Assembly: GCF_963675165.1 (NCBI RefSeq)
Contig: NC_087388.1
Coordinates: forward strand, 2,706,800 to 2,770,799
Length of the DNA stretch: 64,000 nt
Direction: 5' to 3'
From: Halichondria panicea
Lineage: Eukaryota; Porifera; Demospongiae; Suberitida; Halichondriidae
Positions 40,701-51,557 of the stretch are shown here, piece after piece. Positions within the stretch are counted from its first letter, which is position 1. Each line of letters begins with the position of its first letter. The notes under the pieces are model-generated. The model saw only the letters and a program-made list of their open reading frames with translations. It did no database searches and had not been told where the DNA came from. The translations under genes and the position numbers were made by a program.

Positions 40701-43441
40701 TTAGTGTTTCTTGGCCATATCCCTGTGACCAGTTTAGCTGTCCCTCCCGCGCCGATTACTTTCATTAGCCCTAAATTTCAATGCTATAATACGTGTAACC
40801 TACTCTATCGAAATTACGCCCACCCTAATTGCATGCTACAAAGCAGCTACAGGTGGGTTGGGTTTAATTTCGAAAGCAGTGGTTTTGCCTCGAAATTAAG
40901 CCCTCTCTGAGTCTTGCGTCTGAGGCCTGCCAGCTCTTGAAATACAATGAATACATCAATATACATAAAGAGTCAAGATTCTGCATCATTCCTTAATTGT
41001 CACTTTCAGAGTCTTCAATAGAGATTCAGAGAAGTGTGTCCTTGTCTCTGTCTCTTACATGTGTGTATACTTGTAAATAGGAGTAAGTATTGGATCTACA
41101 GATGTAGCTATATTCAGCTAACCAGCTTACACAATAAAAACCTTTTCTTGGCAACTGCTCACTGTCACTTCCTGGTGTGCGTATTCTCGAGACAAATTAG
41201 CCTATGCAAGAACTTTCACTCAAAAGTAGGGGTGGGCGTAATCTCGGTAGAGTACAGTATTTGAACCTGTCTGTCTCAACTATATCTATTGTTCACGTGC
41301 ACTTGACTTACAGATCCTTGTAGTACAGTGAGATGTGAAGCCGGCTACAGCTGTGAAGTGTATGAGCCAACCAATGAGGCGTATTGCGAGCCGTCATGTG
41401 GCCTGTCCAACGGTGGGTGCTCCCTGGGAACCCACTGCATTCTTCGACTGGACCCAGAATGCAAGGATGGGCCATGTCCATCGCTAAGGAGTTGTTGTCT
41501 TTACCCACGCTGTGACATGGACTACTGTAGCAACAAGGCAACGAGGAGAAGCCTGTGTACCAAGTGAGAAGAATATAACCCATAGCCTTATCCCCTCCAC
41601 CAATGTTTAGTGTTACTGTCCCAAAATTTAAACTTAGGAGGTCAGGAGGTCAGGCAGTTGAGGTGATTATTTTGAAAGTGATAGCTATAGTTACATGATT
41701 ATTACACGTATAGTAATACCTGTCAGGGCTTTGGGGGCACTCACCCCCATTGAAAACACAACATTTGGCCACAACAAACCCTGCAGAAATTCCCAACCAA
41801 ACAAAAGAGATGTTATTCTTCTACTTTTTCTGTTCTTCTGAGTAACTATCTGTTCTGTAAGTATGTACAGAGGGCGATTAAATTCGAGAGGCTCATGTTG
41901 TTCATGCTTCTTTGTAGCCGTAATTCATCGTATAGGCACAGTATTTTACGACAGAACTCTGCTACATTTCCATAATTCTGTATATCTGTGACTGTACTGG
42001 AATACTCAACGGTACAGACAGAGCTCCTCTCAAGAATTTGCCTGTCCAAGCTGCTTTTTACTGGTTGGAGGGGTCTCACTAACTATATTGCTGCTACCTT
42101 GTTGTGGCTGTTCCACTAGCCATTGCTAATACATGGAGATCAGTAGCTAGTTATAGCCTAGTACTAGCTAAAAGCATGGGCTGGAGGAAATAAAGAACAA
42201 AACATTGACCGAAACGCGGATCAGCAATGCTATTTACGTAGCGTTTCTCATCCCTCTCCCTTCTTATATCCTATGGTTACGATCGATGCCAAAAGTCAAG
42301 TCTAGGCTGTAAGTAAGTCAGCAGAGCCTTGCAGCTCTCTTCTCACTCTTGCAGTTACCAATAGCTACAGACTCTCTAAAAAGGCATTCTAAGTAAGCAA
42401 AACTAGGCATAACTCGAGAACAAAGCATTATTTTGCAGTTTCAATCCATGACTAGAAGCCTATAGAAACTCTCACTTGCACTTCATTGATCTTTGAGCAG
42501 CTGTAGCAGTCTACACACACACACACACACACACACACAAACCCACTCCCGTATACCTCGCTTGTGCATGCGCACCGAGGTGATAATAACCAATGCAGTA
42601 GTCCAGGAATAGACATACCAAATTTAGCAAACTTATAACAGTGTAGGTTTTAATCATACACCGATCACCGGTCAATGCATCTAGTGAGTCTATGCATATA
42701 CAATTATATAGTGCGTGGTTTTAGCACCAGGTCATATCACTTAAATCAAACTTTTAATAAGGGGCATGCATGTGTATCTTTGTGTTATAATTATCGTTGG
42801 AAAGCTCTCGTTCCACAATACAGGTAAAGTATAGTACCTGAAAATGTGCCATGTGCTACTTCAGACAAAAATGGCATGCTATATATAATGTAATGGATAT
42901 CCGGTTTGTCCTCCCCCCCCCCCCCCCATTATTCTCAAACTTTGGCTTTTGCACGCTGGCAATTATTCTGGATGAAGGCCTGCCCGTCCTGTGCTTTGTA
43001 GTATTGCATCAATTCAATCTCCCTGCAGTGTGTATGGGTCACGATGTGGCGATGAAGAATGTCCAGTCACGTTTTGTCATGCTTGTTACTTCTCACCTGT
43101 TGACCAACCGTTTCCGGGGAACTGTGAAACTTGTGGAGACTACACTGTCATTAACCGATGTACTAAAAAATGGGCTATTTGCACAAGAAGAGCTCATTTC
43201 AAGGCTTATGGAGAGGTGAGGTTGTACATGTACATGTACATGTCGTAGTAAAAGAATGATCTAGCTCCCTCTTCATGGTCCTAATAATTTGGAGGCTTCA
43301 CCATACACTTTAATTATGGAACCGAATTAACAATTTAGCGAAACTTACTCATATGCAGAGGTATAAATAACACATCTGGATTGTCCTGACAAGTTGTCCT
43401 ACATTTTGTTCTGCCATCAGGTGATATTGATCGGACACTAA
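30005..43441 (+). CDS. Skeletor-like secreted protein: DM13-DM13-DOMON-cupredoxin-like plus Cys-rich repeat array
   Basis: About 34 exons encode roughly 1,800 residues. The order signal peptide, two DM13 domains, DOMON domain and a copper-protein-like C-terminal block is that of insect Skeletor and related proteins; DM13 and DOMON are thought to bind heme or take part in redox chemistry, often at the cell surface or in extracellular matrix. Here this core is followed by 13 cysteine-rich repeats, each one exon, that insect Skeletor lacks. ATG 30005 opens a clear signal peptide. The last exon ends at a TAA (43439-43441) with AATAAA 73 bp on. Two or three short Thr-rich linker exons between the DM13 domains (within 31867-32090) could not be placed in phase. 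Confidence 0.85.
30933..31330. mobile_element. Inverted-repeat element with 28-bp perfect ends (398 bp)
   Basis: Starts TACCGTATATCTTCTAATTT and ends with the exact complement over 28 bp. Inside, a TGTCCG..TTAGAACA-type motif recurs at least five times in both orientations, like clustered transposase-binding sites. Probably TA target duplication, so the element proper begins CCGTAT like those at 6153 and 22229. Confidence 0.8.
32156..32994 (+). CDS. Skeletor-like gene: second DM13 domain
   Basis: Exons 32156-32284, 32378-32459, 32617-32779 and 32965-32994 repeat the exon structure of the first DM13 with the same phases. Motifs FHGISGTLFVLDSETLLIKN, NYDGNAP and CDIGTLTIWCEPF are clear. The shared phases show that the two domains arose by tandem exon duplication. 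Confidence 0.87.
33170..34634 (+). CDS. Skeletor-like gene: DOMON domain and following Cys segment
   Basis: Exons 33170-33351, 33412-33550, 33786-33918, 34220-34327 and 34458-34634. LQLSWTVRDDQKMIDFRLCG, YMGFGLSG and the DPVITWVDETTG strand, then DYFLTGYFQ, are DOMON features. The next exons carry a Cys-rich turn (CPDEDHFSDSC) and the NQYIVWGVGGLGETAFQHF segment that closes this region in Skeletor proteins. Confidence 0.82.
34953..35809 (+). CDS. Skeletor-like gene: cupredoxin-like block
   Basis: Exons 34953-35146, 35221-35269, 35330-35499 and 35758-35809 encode GWGIAYYINDTLVPELVVQR and GQTYTFMVEAGN, then NYHPLYITDD and TPDADTPDIVYYQC..H. The histidines and cysteine in HPLYITD and YYQCAIH lie where type-1 copper ligands occur in cupredoxin folds; whether copper is bound is inference. 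This is the usual C-terminal end of Skeletor-type proteins. Confidence 0.8.
35861..41563 (+). CDS. Skeletor-like gene: array of 13 Cys-rich single-exon repeats
   Basis: Exons 35861-36079, 36291-36521, 36700-36966, 37251-37457, 37660-37923, 38034-38240, 38443-38706, 38785-38997, 39110-39325, 39599-39829, 39968-40231, 40388-40654 and 41314-41563. Each starts in phase 1 at DPC (or NPC), all but the last also end in phase 1, and each holds the pattern CPSHAxC, FC.PSC..DNGGC.E.E.C.L and PCP..V.C, an EGF-like or follistatin-like disulfide module. Four subtypes occur in the order A B C D C D C D A B C C E; type C ends in a Thr/Pro linker. Introns are short and copied with the exons. Confidence 0.85.
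37149..38714 (+). repeat. 783-bp tandem duplication of a D-C exon pair
   Basis: 37149-37931 and 37932-38714 are almost identical, introns included; exon 37251-37457 and exon 38034-38240 encode the same residues. The unit holds one type D and one type C exon. Intronic identity implies a very recent event or assembly of two alleles. Confidence 0.85.
39838..40677 (+). repeat. 420-bp tandem duplication of a type C exon
   Basis: Two consecutive 420-bp units each contain one type C exon (39968-40231 and 40388-40654) and its flanking introns, with a handful of differences. Confidence 0.8.
42283..42586 (-). repeat. Dispersed palindrome-headed repeat, reverse orientation
   Basis: Read on -, it starts CACCTCGGTGCGCATGCACA, passes a 26-bp CA/TG run (42513-42538) and continues with the same body as 17691-18053 to GGCATCGATCG. 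It lies in the 1.5-kb intron before exon 43029-43215 of the Skeletor-like gene. Confidence 0.65.
43029..43441 (+). CDS. Skeletor-like gene: last two exons
   Basis: Exon 43029-43215 reads a Cys-rich GDEECPVTFCHACYF and NCETCGDYTVINRCTKKW, in phase with the CTK end of exon 41314-41563. A 21-bp terminal exon (43421-43441) adds VILIGH and a stop. The pairing is supported by phase and splice borders, but the distance to the array makes it less certain than the rest. Confidence 0.6.
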
Positions 43442-43513
43442 ACTACTCATGCAATGTCCTTAGTAATCTCTATAAAAAAGGAGGGTTTATGGAAGGTAAA
43501 GTAATGCTTAGAT

Positions 43514-43519
43514 AATAAA
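43514..43519 (+). terminator. Polyadenylation signal of the Skeletor-like gene
   Basis: AATAAA, 73 bp after the predicted stop. Sequence-only inference. Confidence 0.35.
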
Positions 43520-44910
43520 ATAGAAGCTTACCTAGTCGTCTTGTCACTCAGCTACGTATAGCTATATAAATAATTATCTAGGCCTCCTCTTGTGCAATAC
43601 ACAAAGACACATGGCTGTTATGAGATCATTATTTTAGTGCGCATGCGCATCATAACTATGACCTTTGGCCTTCAATCTTTGCATGCCAGGACACTATGAC
43701 CGAGCAAGTAGCTAAATTGCCGGTCAAATAGGCTAATTGCTCGGAAATTGACCGAGATCGACTGTTATTTATACCTTTGATATGTATACTGTACTCAGTT
43801 ATACTTACACCCAAATCACATGACAACACCCCCCCCCCAGCCATGGCCTAATAAATCTCAAAGGATTGTTGCCGATTTCCGCTGTTACAGTCCCCCATGT
43901 CAGTGAACATTCATAAAACTACTTTTATTAAAAAGGAGAAAGGCTCTGTATATATAATATAGCTATACTGAATTCATTATTATTTTTTGTATTTCAGCCT
44001 TGTAAAAATGTTCTATCAACAGCACACAGATCAGACTGAGTGTTATAGCCTAAGAATGTCGTTAGACAAATCATAACAGTATAGTTCACTTCACTGACAA
44101 AGGGTATAGTTTGAGCGTATAAATTATATAGGTTCACTGCTGTACGTTATAAAGTCACACAGTGGCTATAATTATTATATATAGTTAGTGCTGATCACAT
44201 GATCTCCAGCCAATCAGCTTATCTGAAAGTAGTCAGGTGACCATGGATTAAATAACTTAATCCACACTTAAGTGTGCTTTAAGTTGATTTGTTAATGCAC
44301 ACTTTTATCAAACAATCATAATACAAGCAGATTGAATTTGAATGTCATCATAATTATAATAATAATACAAGCAGATTGAATACGTACACAAGCAAAGCTG
44401 AAAAGTATTAGAAAGTTGAATGTTATTGTTTTGACTTGTTTTATGTGTACCGAATTGCTGACTTGACCATAGCATCACTTTTTCGTCTGGAGAAATAGGC
44501 TCAGCTTGCTTCAAAGATGTACGTACCTGTACCTAAGCCAGATCCATATAATCGTTTCATCAAAGGTGCTTCGAATATCATAGTGTTCCAAAAGAGCAAA
44601 CCAGATACTCATTGCCATATAGTTTGCGCACAGAATTTCCCATCCAGTAAGCCAGATCAACTGGAGGCATATCCAGTAGTGGGATCGGGACTGTACTGTT
44701 GGTCAGTAGGAGAAATAAGTCGAGAACATGCCCAGTCAGTCCAGATAGCTTTAGATCGTATCTCCTTCTTCTTTGCATCAGTTGCTGGATCTACAAACCT
44801 ATTAAAACTTGCTTTACGTCTAGCTAGCTAGCTAGCCACCAGCAACTGATTTAAAATGTAGCTAGATCTAGCTGCCACGAGGCTAGAGCTCACGTGACAG
44901 CACTAAATCC

Positions 44911-45070
44911 TTTAGAACACATCTAGCCAAGTCACGTGTTTTAATGCTGGTGCACTCGGATGGCCTCTCGGTTACGTAATGCACTCGGCTGCGCCTCGAG
45001 CACCACGTTAACCTCGAGGCCATCCTCGGCACGCATTAAAACACTTAATCTTGGCTAGATGTGTTCTAAA
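44911..45070. mobile_element. Foldback element with 21-bp perfect ends (160 bp)
   Basis: TTTAGAACACATCTAGCCAA plus G and its exact complement form the ends; GTGTTTTAATGC and GGATGGCCTC pair again further in, so almost the whole element can fold. Confidence 0.7.
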
Positions 45071-45227
45071 TAATACCTATATATAGTCAGTGATTATGAG
45101 TTTGTCCACGAGTAGAACACATGCACTGCATGAGGAGACTCAGGAGAGGCACTCTTTACACAATTATTGTATCAGGAAAAAAAGCAGAGAGTGCAACTTC
45201 TTTGAAACCAGATCCACAACCGGTATA

Positions 45228-45463
45228 CAGGGTTTTATCTAGGAAGGGGCAGGGGTGAACCTTCCCCCCCCTCCCCGGGCCAAATGCTCAGCTTCCCCCC
45301 AAATGTTGTAGAATAATGACATCATCACATTAGTACTGTCACTAATGTGCGTATACAGTGTGTGGTCAACAGACATGGGAGTGGTCAAACATTTTGCAGC
45401 TTGCTTAGGCGCGCCCAAACCTTCCCCCCCCCCCCCAAACTTTTAATCCTAGATGAAACTCTG
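45228..45463. mobile_element. MITE with CAGGGTTT..ATCTAG ends, GTATA target duplication
   Basis: Begins CAGGGTTTTATCTAG and ends CTAGATGAAACTCTG, flanked by GTATA on both sides (45223-45227 and 45464-45468). Inside are C-runs and ACATTTTGC-type blocks shared with 56649-56896 and with the split copy at 537-1472. Confidence 0.75.
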
Positions 45464-46187
45464 GTATACATAATTTTACAGTGGAGTCCCTCTTAACGGC
45501 CACCTCTGAAGAAAAGCCAGGCACCCATGCAGGTCCCAAAGGAATTAGCAGTTACTATTAATTGGGATAGTATACATGTACGTGTATAACCATTCACAAA
45601 ATCTCTGCTGCATTTCACTGATGACAATAAATGAGTGATCTGTGAAAAAAAACAAATAAACACAATAAACACAATTATAGCTAGTCAACATTAGGTTGGG
45701 ATAGGGGTTGAGATCTTGCTAGAGCCTTCTACAAGTTCTGTAGGAGTAGACCATGCAGTTACATGTACGTCCAATTTATTATCTGGAGCATGAGGAAGCA
45801 GTGAAGATTATAGTATAAATGTATACACAAATTGAAAATACCACGCTATAGTTACCATAATTATATAGTGAATAATTACATCTACAAAACCCTTTTAGAT
45901 GCGAATCCCCCCATATAATTATACTGTGTAAGCATGCACAGTATGTATGCCATCATTATACCTCGCTGCTGTTCTCCCTGGGAACAAACTGATTATGGTG
46001 GGAGGGTTTGGTGCACCGAGAAAGTGTAAAATAGCTATAATTATAGCTAGTGCCTAACTTCATACATTTATTTATATTGTAGCAGTACATGCATCCCGTA
46101 TCCCATATACAAAGCTAATACCATAAAAGATTGGATATAATTATGATGTTGAAAGATATCAGCATGATAGCATACTTGGTTGCATTA

Positions 46188-47408
46188 AATCATAGATAAA
46201 CGAACAGAAAGGGATTGGAAACGCCTATCTGGCCCACGTAATAGAGGCTAGTTACGGTCACATGACAGGAAGCTCTAAAAGTAACTCTTCTTCCACTGCA
46301 AGCCCATAGCGACGACCCGTAGGAACAGCATCTAGAATCTGTAAAATTAAGTTGGACTGTTTATAGACTGTAATAGAGGTTCAACTCTGGTGGAGCATGC
46401 TACTGTTTACATCCCTGAAGAAGAAGATGCATCTGCTGAACTTATGATGAGAGGATCTGTTGTTGTGTTGTGTCCACTTGTTAGATCTAATAATTGTCCA
46501 ACTTGTTAGATCTAGTTACACTAGTACAATTTTGCTCGGAAGCAAGAAGTAAAGTGTATTAAACGTAGAGAGACACTGCAACATCAGATATAATTTTTAA
46601 TTGTTTTGTAAAATTAATTGTATAATAAATAAATCGATTATAAATTATTATTATTGTATAATACATTGTTGTAACATTGTACAACAATTTATTCCTGGGT
46701 CTCTGGGAGAAGCTTGTCATTGATAACTCCTCTGAATCACAAAATTAACACAATACGTACAAACATGACATGTTAAAATCATTACAAAGTATATACACAC
46801 ACAGCGTCAAAAATGTATGTAATGAAAGGTATACATGGCTCATATCCAGGTATTAAAGCAATACCAAAAATAAATGTCATATTCCTATTCTACTATGCAT
46901 AAACAATTAGAAAACACATTAAACGCTACTCACGCTAACTTAGAAGTCACTGTGGAGGAACGGTAACATGATAGAGAAAATTTACTACAAGTAGTTACCA
47001 ATTATTATTTTTATAATAGAATGCCAGCATTGATGGCTATTCCCATTCTATTGAATAAGAGCTTTCATATAATACAGCATTCAGTAAGTAATAGACTTGC
47101 AAAAGTGAGATATAGGAACAAAACCTTAAAATGTAGCTGTTTTGAGCACAAATCCAAGCACAACTGCCAGTGAGCGTACTGGAGCATCAGTTGGAGCTAT
47201 CTGGGAAACCATGTGGATGCTAGAATTTCAGTGCATACCTGGATTTCCCCCTGTAGAAATCGGCTAAAGAGAAAAGTGGGCAGAGCTCAACCAGTGCATA
47301 GATTCTGGAGCGTAACAAGCCTATTCTGAGGGTGTGACGGCACACGTTGAGATTGTAATGGATCACGTGAGGCGTTTCCAATCCCTTTCTGTTCGTTTAT
47401 CTATGATT
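46188..47408. mobile_element. Nonautonomous DNA transposon, 1.22 kb, 38-bp perfect inverted ends
   Basis: AATCATAGATAAACGAACAG and the next 18 bases at 46188-46225 are exactly complementary to 47371-47408. The flanks read TTAAA-like on both sides, possibly a TTAA target duplication. No transposase frame is present in the AT-rich interior. Confidence 0.75.
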
Positions 47409-47607
47409 AAATGAAGGGTACTATAATTAATATTGTACTAAGCCGCTTACACACTGATCGAGGATGTGACTGTCTGCATACATGTCTAGATACTTTCCTT
47501 TGCACACACCCTAATATGATTGTAGATCTACAAAGTTTCAGCATCCGGCTATACATAGCTAGGCTACCATAGCTAATTACAGCCATAGTGACCATTTTAA
47601 ATAATAG

Positions 47608-47741
47608 TTAGACACTGTTTTGGAGGTGTCTATGGGATTTAGAAGCCCAAAGGCACTGATTTAGTATCCAAAGCGTAGCGAGGGTACTACAAGTGGCTGA
47701 GGGCTTCTAAATCACATGGACACCGACAAAACAGTGTCTAA
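47608..47741. mobile_element. Foldback MITE (134 bp)
   Basis: TTAGACACTGTTTTG at the left is exactly complementary to the right end, followed by GGTGTC, then ATTTAGAAGCCC pairing with GGGCTTCTAAAT. It contains a small central GCGTAGCGAGGGTACTAC segment. Confidence 0.7.
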
Positions 47742-49233
47742 CTCATTTAGATACTAGTGCGCATGCGCAAATTAACCGCTTGACTACAATACAATTACTT
47801 GACAACGGAATACTAGGTATACTAAGTAAGTTGCAGGTATACTAAGTCCCATAGAATACTAGCCTCCTTCACCGGCCTTCATAGAAAAGAAGGCCTGCTA
47901 TCGACTGCTTGCGCATGCGCCAAATTATTGGATATTTTTTCCCGTAAAATTTCCTATAATACTGGATTCATCAGAGAAAATATCTTAAAAGTCATACACA
48001 GAGCTATATAGCTAGCTAGCTAGAGACAGAGCTGTGTAGGTTTGTTGTACAGCTATTTTCTTCTGATAGAATCAGTAGCAGTAGTATAGTAGACTTTCAC
48101 CAAAGCAAATGGGCGTGGCCTGTCCATATAAGCTCTTGTCAGCTTTCACTCCGTTCAGACGATTGTCATCCACACTGTTGCAGGCTGTAAGTGTTTGTTA
48201 ACATAGCAGGCTAAGGGTAGCTATCAGAGAATGCTATCCGATGGGCTAGAAACCTTCAATCGAACTTTCTATCTACTTCCTTCAATCCACTTCCGTTTGT
48301 TGTGATGTCATAGTTTTACTGAGCATATACGATGTTATCCAAAGCCCCCAGATACCGGGGGGATATTAGCGCATGCGCAAGCAGTCGATACCAGGCAGAA
48401 GTGGAAAGTGCAGCCTGGGATCGAGGCTAATAGAATACCTGCTCTGAGCACTTTTCCCATGTACTTCCCATGTAGATCTTATCTACTAGTGTCTATAATG
48501 TCTATAATTTTATAGATACTTTCTTTTGCAACTACACACGTAGTCACGCACCCTTATGTATGATTGTACTGCATGTTATAGTTGTAAAACAGTATCCTTG
48601 CATAGTAACCATATATTAATGGAGAACTCAATAGATTATGTGACCACTTCGACAATACATGGATTTCAATGTAGCTAACTGTAATCATGGAAGTAAGTTC
48701 AAACTTATTTTTGTCCAGTGTGTAATCAGGTTTGTTAACTACAACACAGTATACCTTTAGACGTAACAGTTATTTACTACTCAATAGTCTTCCAATGTCT
48801 GTAATGCCTTCACATTCGGTATACTGATGGTGCGGAGGTGAATTTCCAGGACAGTTATTTCTAATGTCCTAGGGAGAGTTGTTATGTAGTACATATCATG
48901 TCGAAAGCTAACCCACCAAAACTATATACCATACCGGCGCAAATCGGTGGGCGTATTTTCACAAGATTACGAATATGATCACACCAAATCATGGATGGGG
49001 GTGTAGTGTATGTGTAACAGTAAAATTGTTAAATTGTTGTAGGGGGTGAAATGTAACCAATGAAGTTTATTTTCAGAGTAGAAAAGGTTTCAACATTAAC
49101 TGTGATGACATAAGATAAACAATGTATATATAGTCGTAGCTTTATTGTATGTGTATAAGATGAATGCCTGCATGAAATAAAAGTGCCAGTAACGTACCTT
49201 TTGTAGCTAAGAGTGTGAAGTATAGCCTTCAAA

Positions 49234-50781
49234 ATGTGGATGAGGTGTTTCAATTCAAAGGCAGCTGCTCTTGTCCTATTGTGGTCTCTGTGTTCGTGCA
49301 TTTCACTATGGTCCACTGATGCGATGATGCATCCTGTCTACCACGGACTGAGGATGAAGCTAAATGATACTTTGCTGTTTGTTACAACCAGTTCCATTCC
49401 ATTGGTGGTGCTTGTGATTTCAATTCCTCTATCCGGATGGCTTGCTGACTCACGATTCGGGAATTTTAAGGTATTCAAAGCTGGTGCTATTTTGATGTTT
49501 GTGGGGAGTATTTTGGTTAGCATTTGTACGTTGGCAGTTATAAATCAACCAATAAAAAGCCAAGCATCTCTGATTATCAGTGCAACTCTCGGTCCATTCT
49601 CAAACTTTATTAGCTTCATTGGTGGAGGCGCTTGTTTGGTGACAGTGTTTCAGCTTGGTTTGGATCAAATGCCTGATGCATCTTCACAGAATATTATGAG
49701 CTACATTGCTTGGTATTGCATAACTCTCTTCTTTGGGTTTTGGATGAGTAACATGGTGTGCGAGGTTTTAACGAATTGCACTAATTATACTTTAACCATG
49801 CAAATAGCTGGTCTTTTTCCAGTATTGTGCATGTGTGTAGTGCTCGTCTCACTATTCATGTTCAGTGAAAAATGGTTGATTATTGAGCCAAAATCATCGC
49901 GTTCGCTGAGTAGCATCTTTAATATTCTTAAGTTTGCAGCCAAACACAAGTCTCCCATCCATCGCAGTGCCCTAACTTACTGGGAGGAGAAGATACCTTC
50001 TAGAATAGACCTTGCAAAATCAAGGTACGGTGGACCCTTTACACTGGAGCAAGTGGAAGATGTAAAGATTATTCTGCGACTTCTGGTTGCTTTTATCCCC
50101 ATATGGATCACTGCTTTTGGTATAAGTGTGTATGGCTCAATGTTTCTGCTAACGAACCCACTTCACATTCCAGAACTTGAAAATGTTTCCACTTGTACAA
50201 ACCATGTTTTCTCAAAATTCACATACAACCCTTGGTGGTGTAGCGTTATAACTGTATTGTTCTTTGAGGTTGGGGTAACTCCTTGCCTGGGAAACAGATT
50301 TCATTTGAGTATCCTGAAAAAATTGGGTATATTACTCTTTGTCCTCGCTTTACTCAGCATTACCTATTCTGTGATTGGTTTGTTGCACCCAGATACTGAA
50401 CTGTCAGTATGGGCATTCATTGTGTACACCGCTCTATCAAATTCTTCTATTGCACTTGTAATTGAGTGTGCCATTGAGTTTGTGTGTGCTCAATCTCCAT
50501 ACAGTATGAGAGGACTGATGACAGGCTTTGTTACCTTTACCATAATCGTATTTTTGGCTTTCGGTTACACTCTGAGTTGGGCATTCACGCATCTTTGCTT
50601 TTCACGGTACTGTGCTATCAGTCAATATTCCACCGGAGCACTGTTGAGTATTGTTGGGCTCCTTCTTCATCTTGTTGTCATTCGTTGGTACAAGCATCGG
50701 GTGAGGGACGAAGAATACAACCTGCACCATCAAGTGGAGCAAATTTATGAAAAATATGTTGCACATAATCGATCAATTTAA
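49234..50781 (+). CDS. POT/PTR2-like MFS transporter, copy 3 (intact paralogue)
   Basis: Single exon, 515 residues, about 12 spans. Same landmarks as copy 1: GWLADSRFGNFKVFKAGA, GGGACLVTVFQLGLDQMPDA, SRIDLAKSRYGGPFTLEQ with VEDVK, and IEFVCAQSPYSMRGLMTG. Similarity to copy 1 is moderate and continuous, so this is an older paralogue. It too lacks the ExxER motif in the first span. Start at ATG 49234, matching copy 1 in position relative to the first span. It is followed 0.8 kb on by the beta-helix gene, and fragments of both were duplicated together at 56968-58483. Confidence 0.88.
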   Translation: MWMRCFNSKAAALVLLWSLCSCISLWSTDAMMHPVYHGLRMKLNDTLLFVTTSSIPLVVLVISIPLSGWLADSRFGNFKVFKAGAILMFVGSILVSICTLAVINQPIKSQASLIISATLGPFSNFISFIGGGACLVTVFQLGLDQMPDASSQNIMSYIAWYCITLFFGFWMSNMVCEVLTNCTNYTLTMQIAGLFPVLCMCVVLVSLFMFSEKWLIIEPKSSRSLSSIFNILKFAAKHKSPIHRSALTYWEEKIPSRIDLAKSRYGGPFTLEQVEDVKIILRLLVAFIPIWITAFGISVYGSMFLLTNPLHIPELENVSTCTNHVFSKFTYNPWWCSVITVLFFEVGVTPCLGNRFHLSILKKLGILLFVLALLSITYSVIGLLHPDTELSVWAFIVYTALSNSSIALVIECAIEFVCAQSPYSMRGLMTGFVTFTIIVFLAFGYTLSWAFTHLCFSRYCAISQYSTGALLSIVGLLLHLVVIRWYKHRVRDEEYNLHHQVEQIYEKYVAHNRSI

Positions 50782-51557
50782 CTATAATAATGATTATGTA
50801 CATGTATATATACATTGTTGTGTACATCTTCATCACTCCATGTATATGAATGCAGAGATGAACCATGCAGAAACCAGATTCTGCATGCCCATATAACCAC
50901 TTGCGGATGTAAAACTGGCTAAGTGAGTCTACCGCCTGGTATAACGTAGTCGGCACTCTAAATAGATTCCAGTGGCAGTTGAGGCTGATGATGTATTTTC
51001 ACCGTTCTTGTAATTAATGTTGTGGGGAATTTCGTGGTGCCTTTACTGGACTTTTTACGGTACTTCCAGTGCAGGGCACCATTTATGACGTATGCTTTAA
51101 AGCGTCAATAGGGTTCATGGAATCCCATCTATATAGTGGATAATATTGAAATGTTAGTTGCAATTATCGATTTCCTTTGAAGCAATCGATCGTTGGAATC
51201 GATTTCCTTTGAAGCAATCGATCGTTGGAATCGATTCCCACATTCCATTACTTTAGTGGAATCGATTAGCACAATCAATCGTTGGAATCAATTGTCACAA
51301 TCGGATGGATCAATTACCACTTGACCCTAACTGGCAAGGCTATGAAATTGCAGTCTAAAATACACTTTGTTTGTACACTAGCATAACAAATTGAAAATAA
51401 CAAATTCTGATTGCCACTGATATTTTGTATAACAAACATCAAATGTGCACAGGATCAGTTTCAATCATGTACAAAGTAGCTGTCAGCTATAGCCAAGCCA
51501 ATGCATGATTGAGAAGGTACATGCATGAGAGTTGTATATTTTCAGTAATTGTTACAG
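50782..51557. other. Interval between POT copy 3 and the beta-helix gene
   Basis: No gene. Contains the TCGAT-rich minisatellite at 51166-51300. A frame on - at 50678-50956 is a shadow of the POT 3' end. Confidence 0.5.
51166..51300 (+). repeat. Minisatellite of 32-bp units rich in ATCGAT
   Basis: Two nearly perfect 32-bp units (51166 and 51198, ATCGATTTCCTTTGAAGCAA...) are followed by decayed units keeping GGAATCGATT and CAATCGTTGGAATC. The unit contains inverted ATCGAT palindromes. Confidence 0.75.

Larger units (their letters stand above)
43442..49233. other. Gene-poor interval with inverted-repeat elements
   Basis: No convincing gene. A frame at 44517-44831 has ordinary composition but no recognisable domain and ends in a CTAG repeat. 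Inverted-repeat elements lie at 44911-45070, 45228-45463, 46188-47408 and 47608-47741. Near-complementary pieces carrying the GCGCATGCGC palindrome lie at about 47857-47921 and 48368-48435. Confidence 0.5.

Noticed and set aside
35861-41563. Regular array considered as a CRISPR or satellite
   Set aside because: Units are exons with splice borders and conserved cysteines; spacing is that of introns.
44517-44831. 104-codon frame on +
   Set aside because: No recognisable domain, no splice context, and it ends in a CTAG simple repeat; likely chance.
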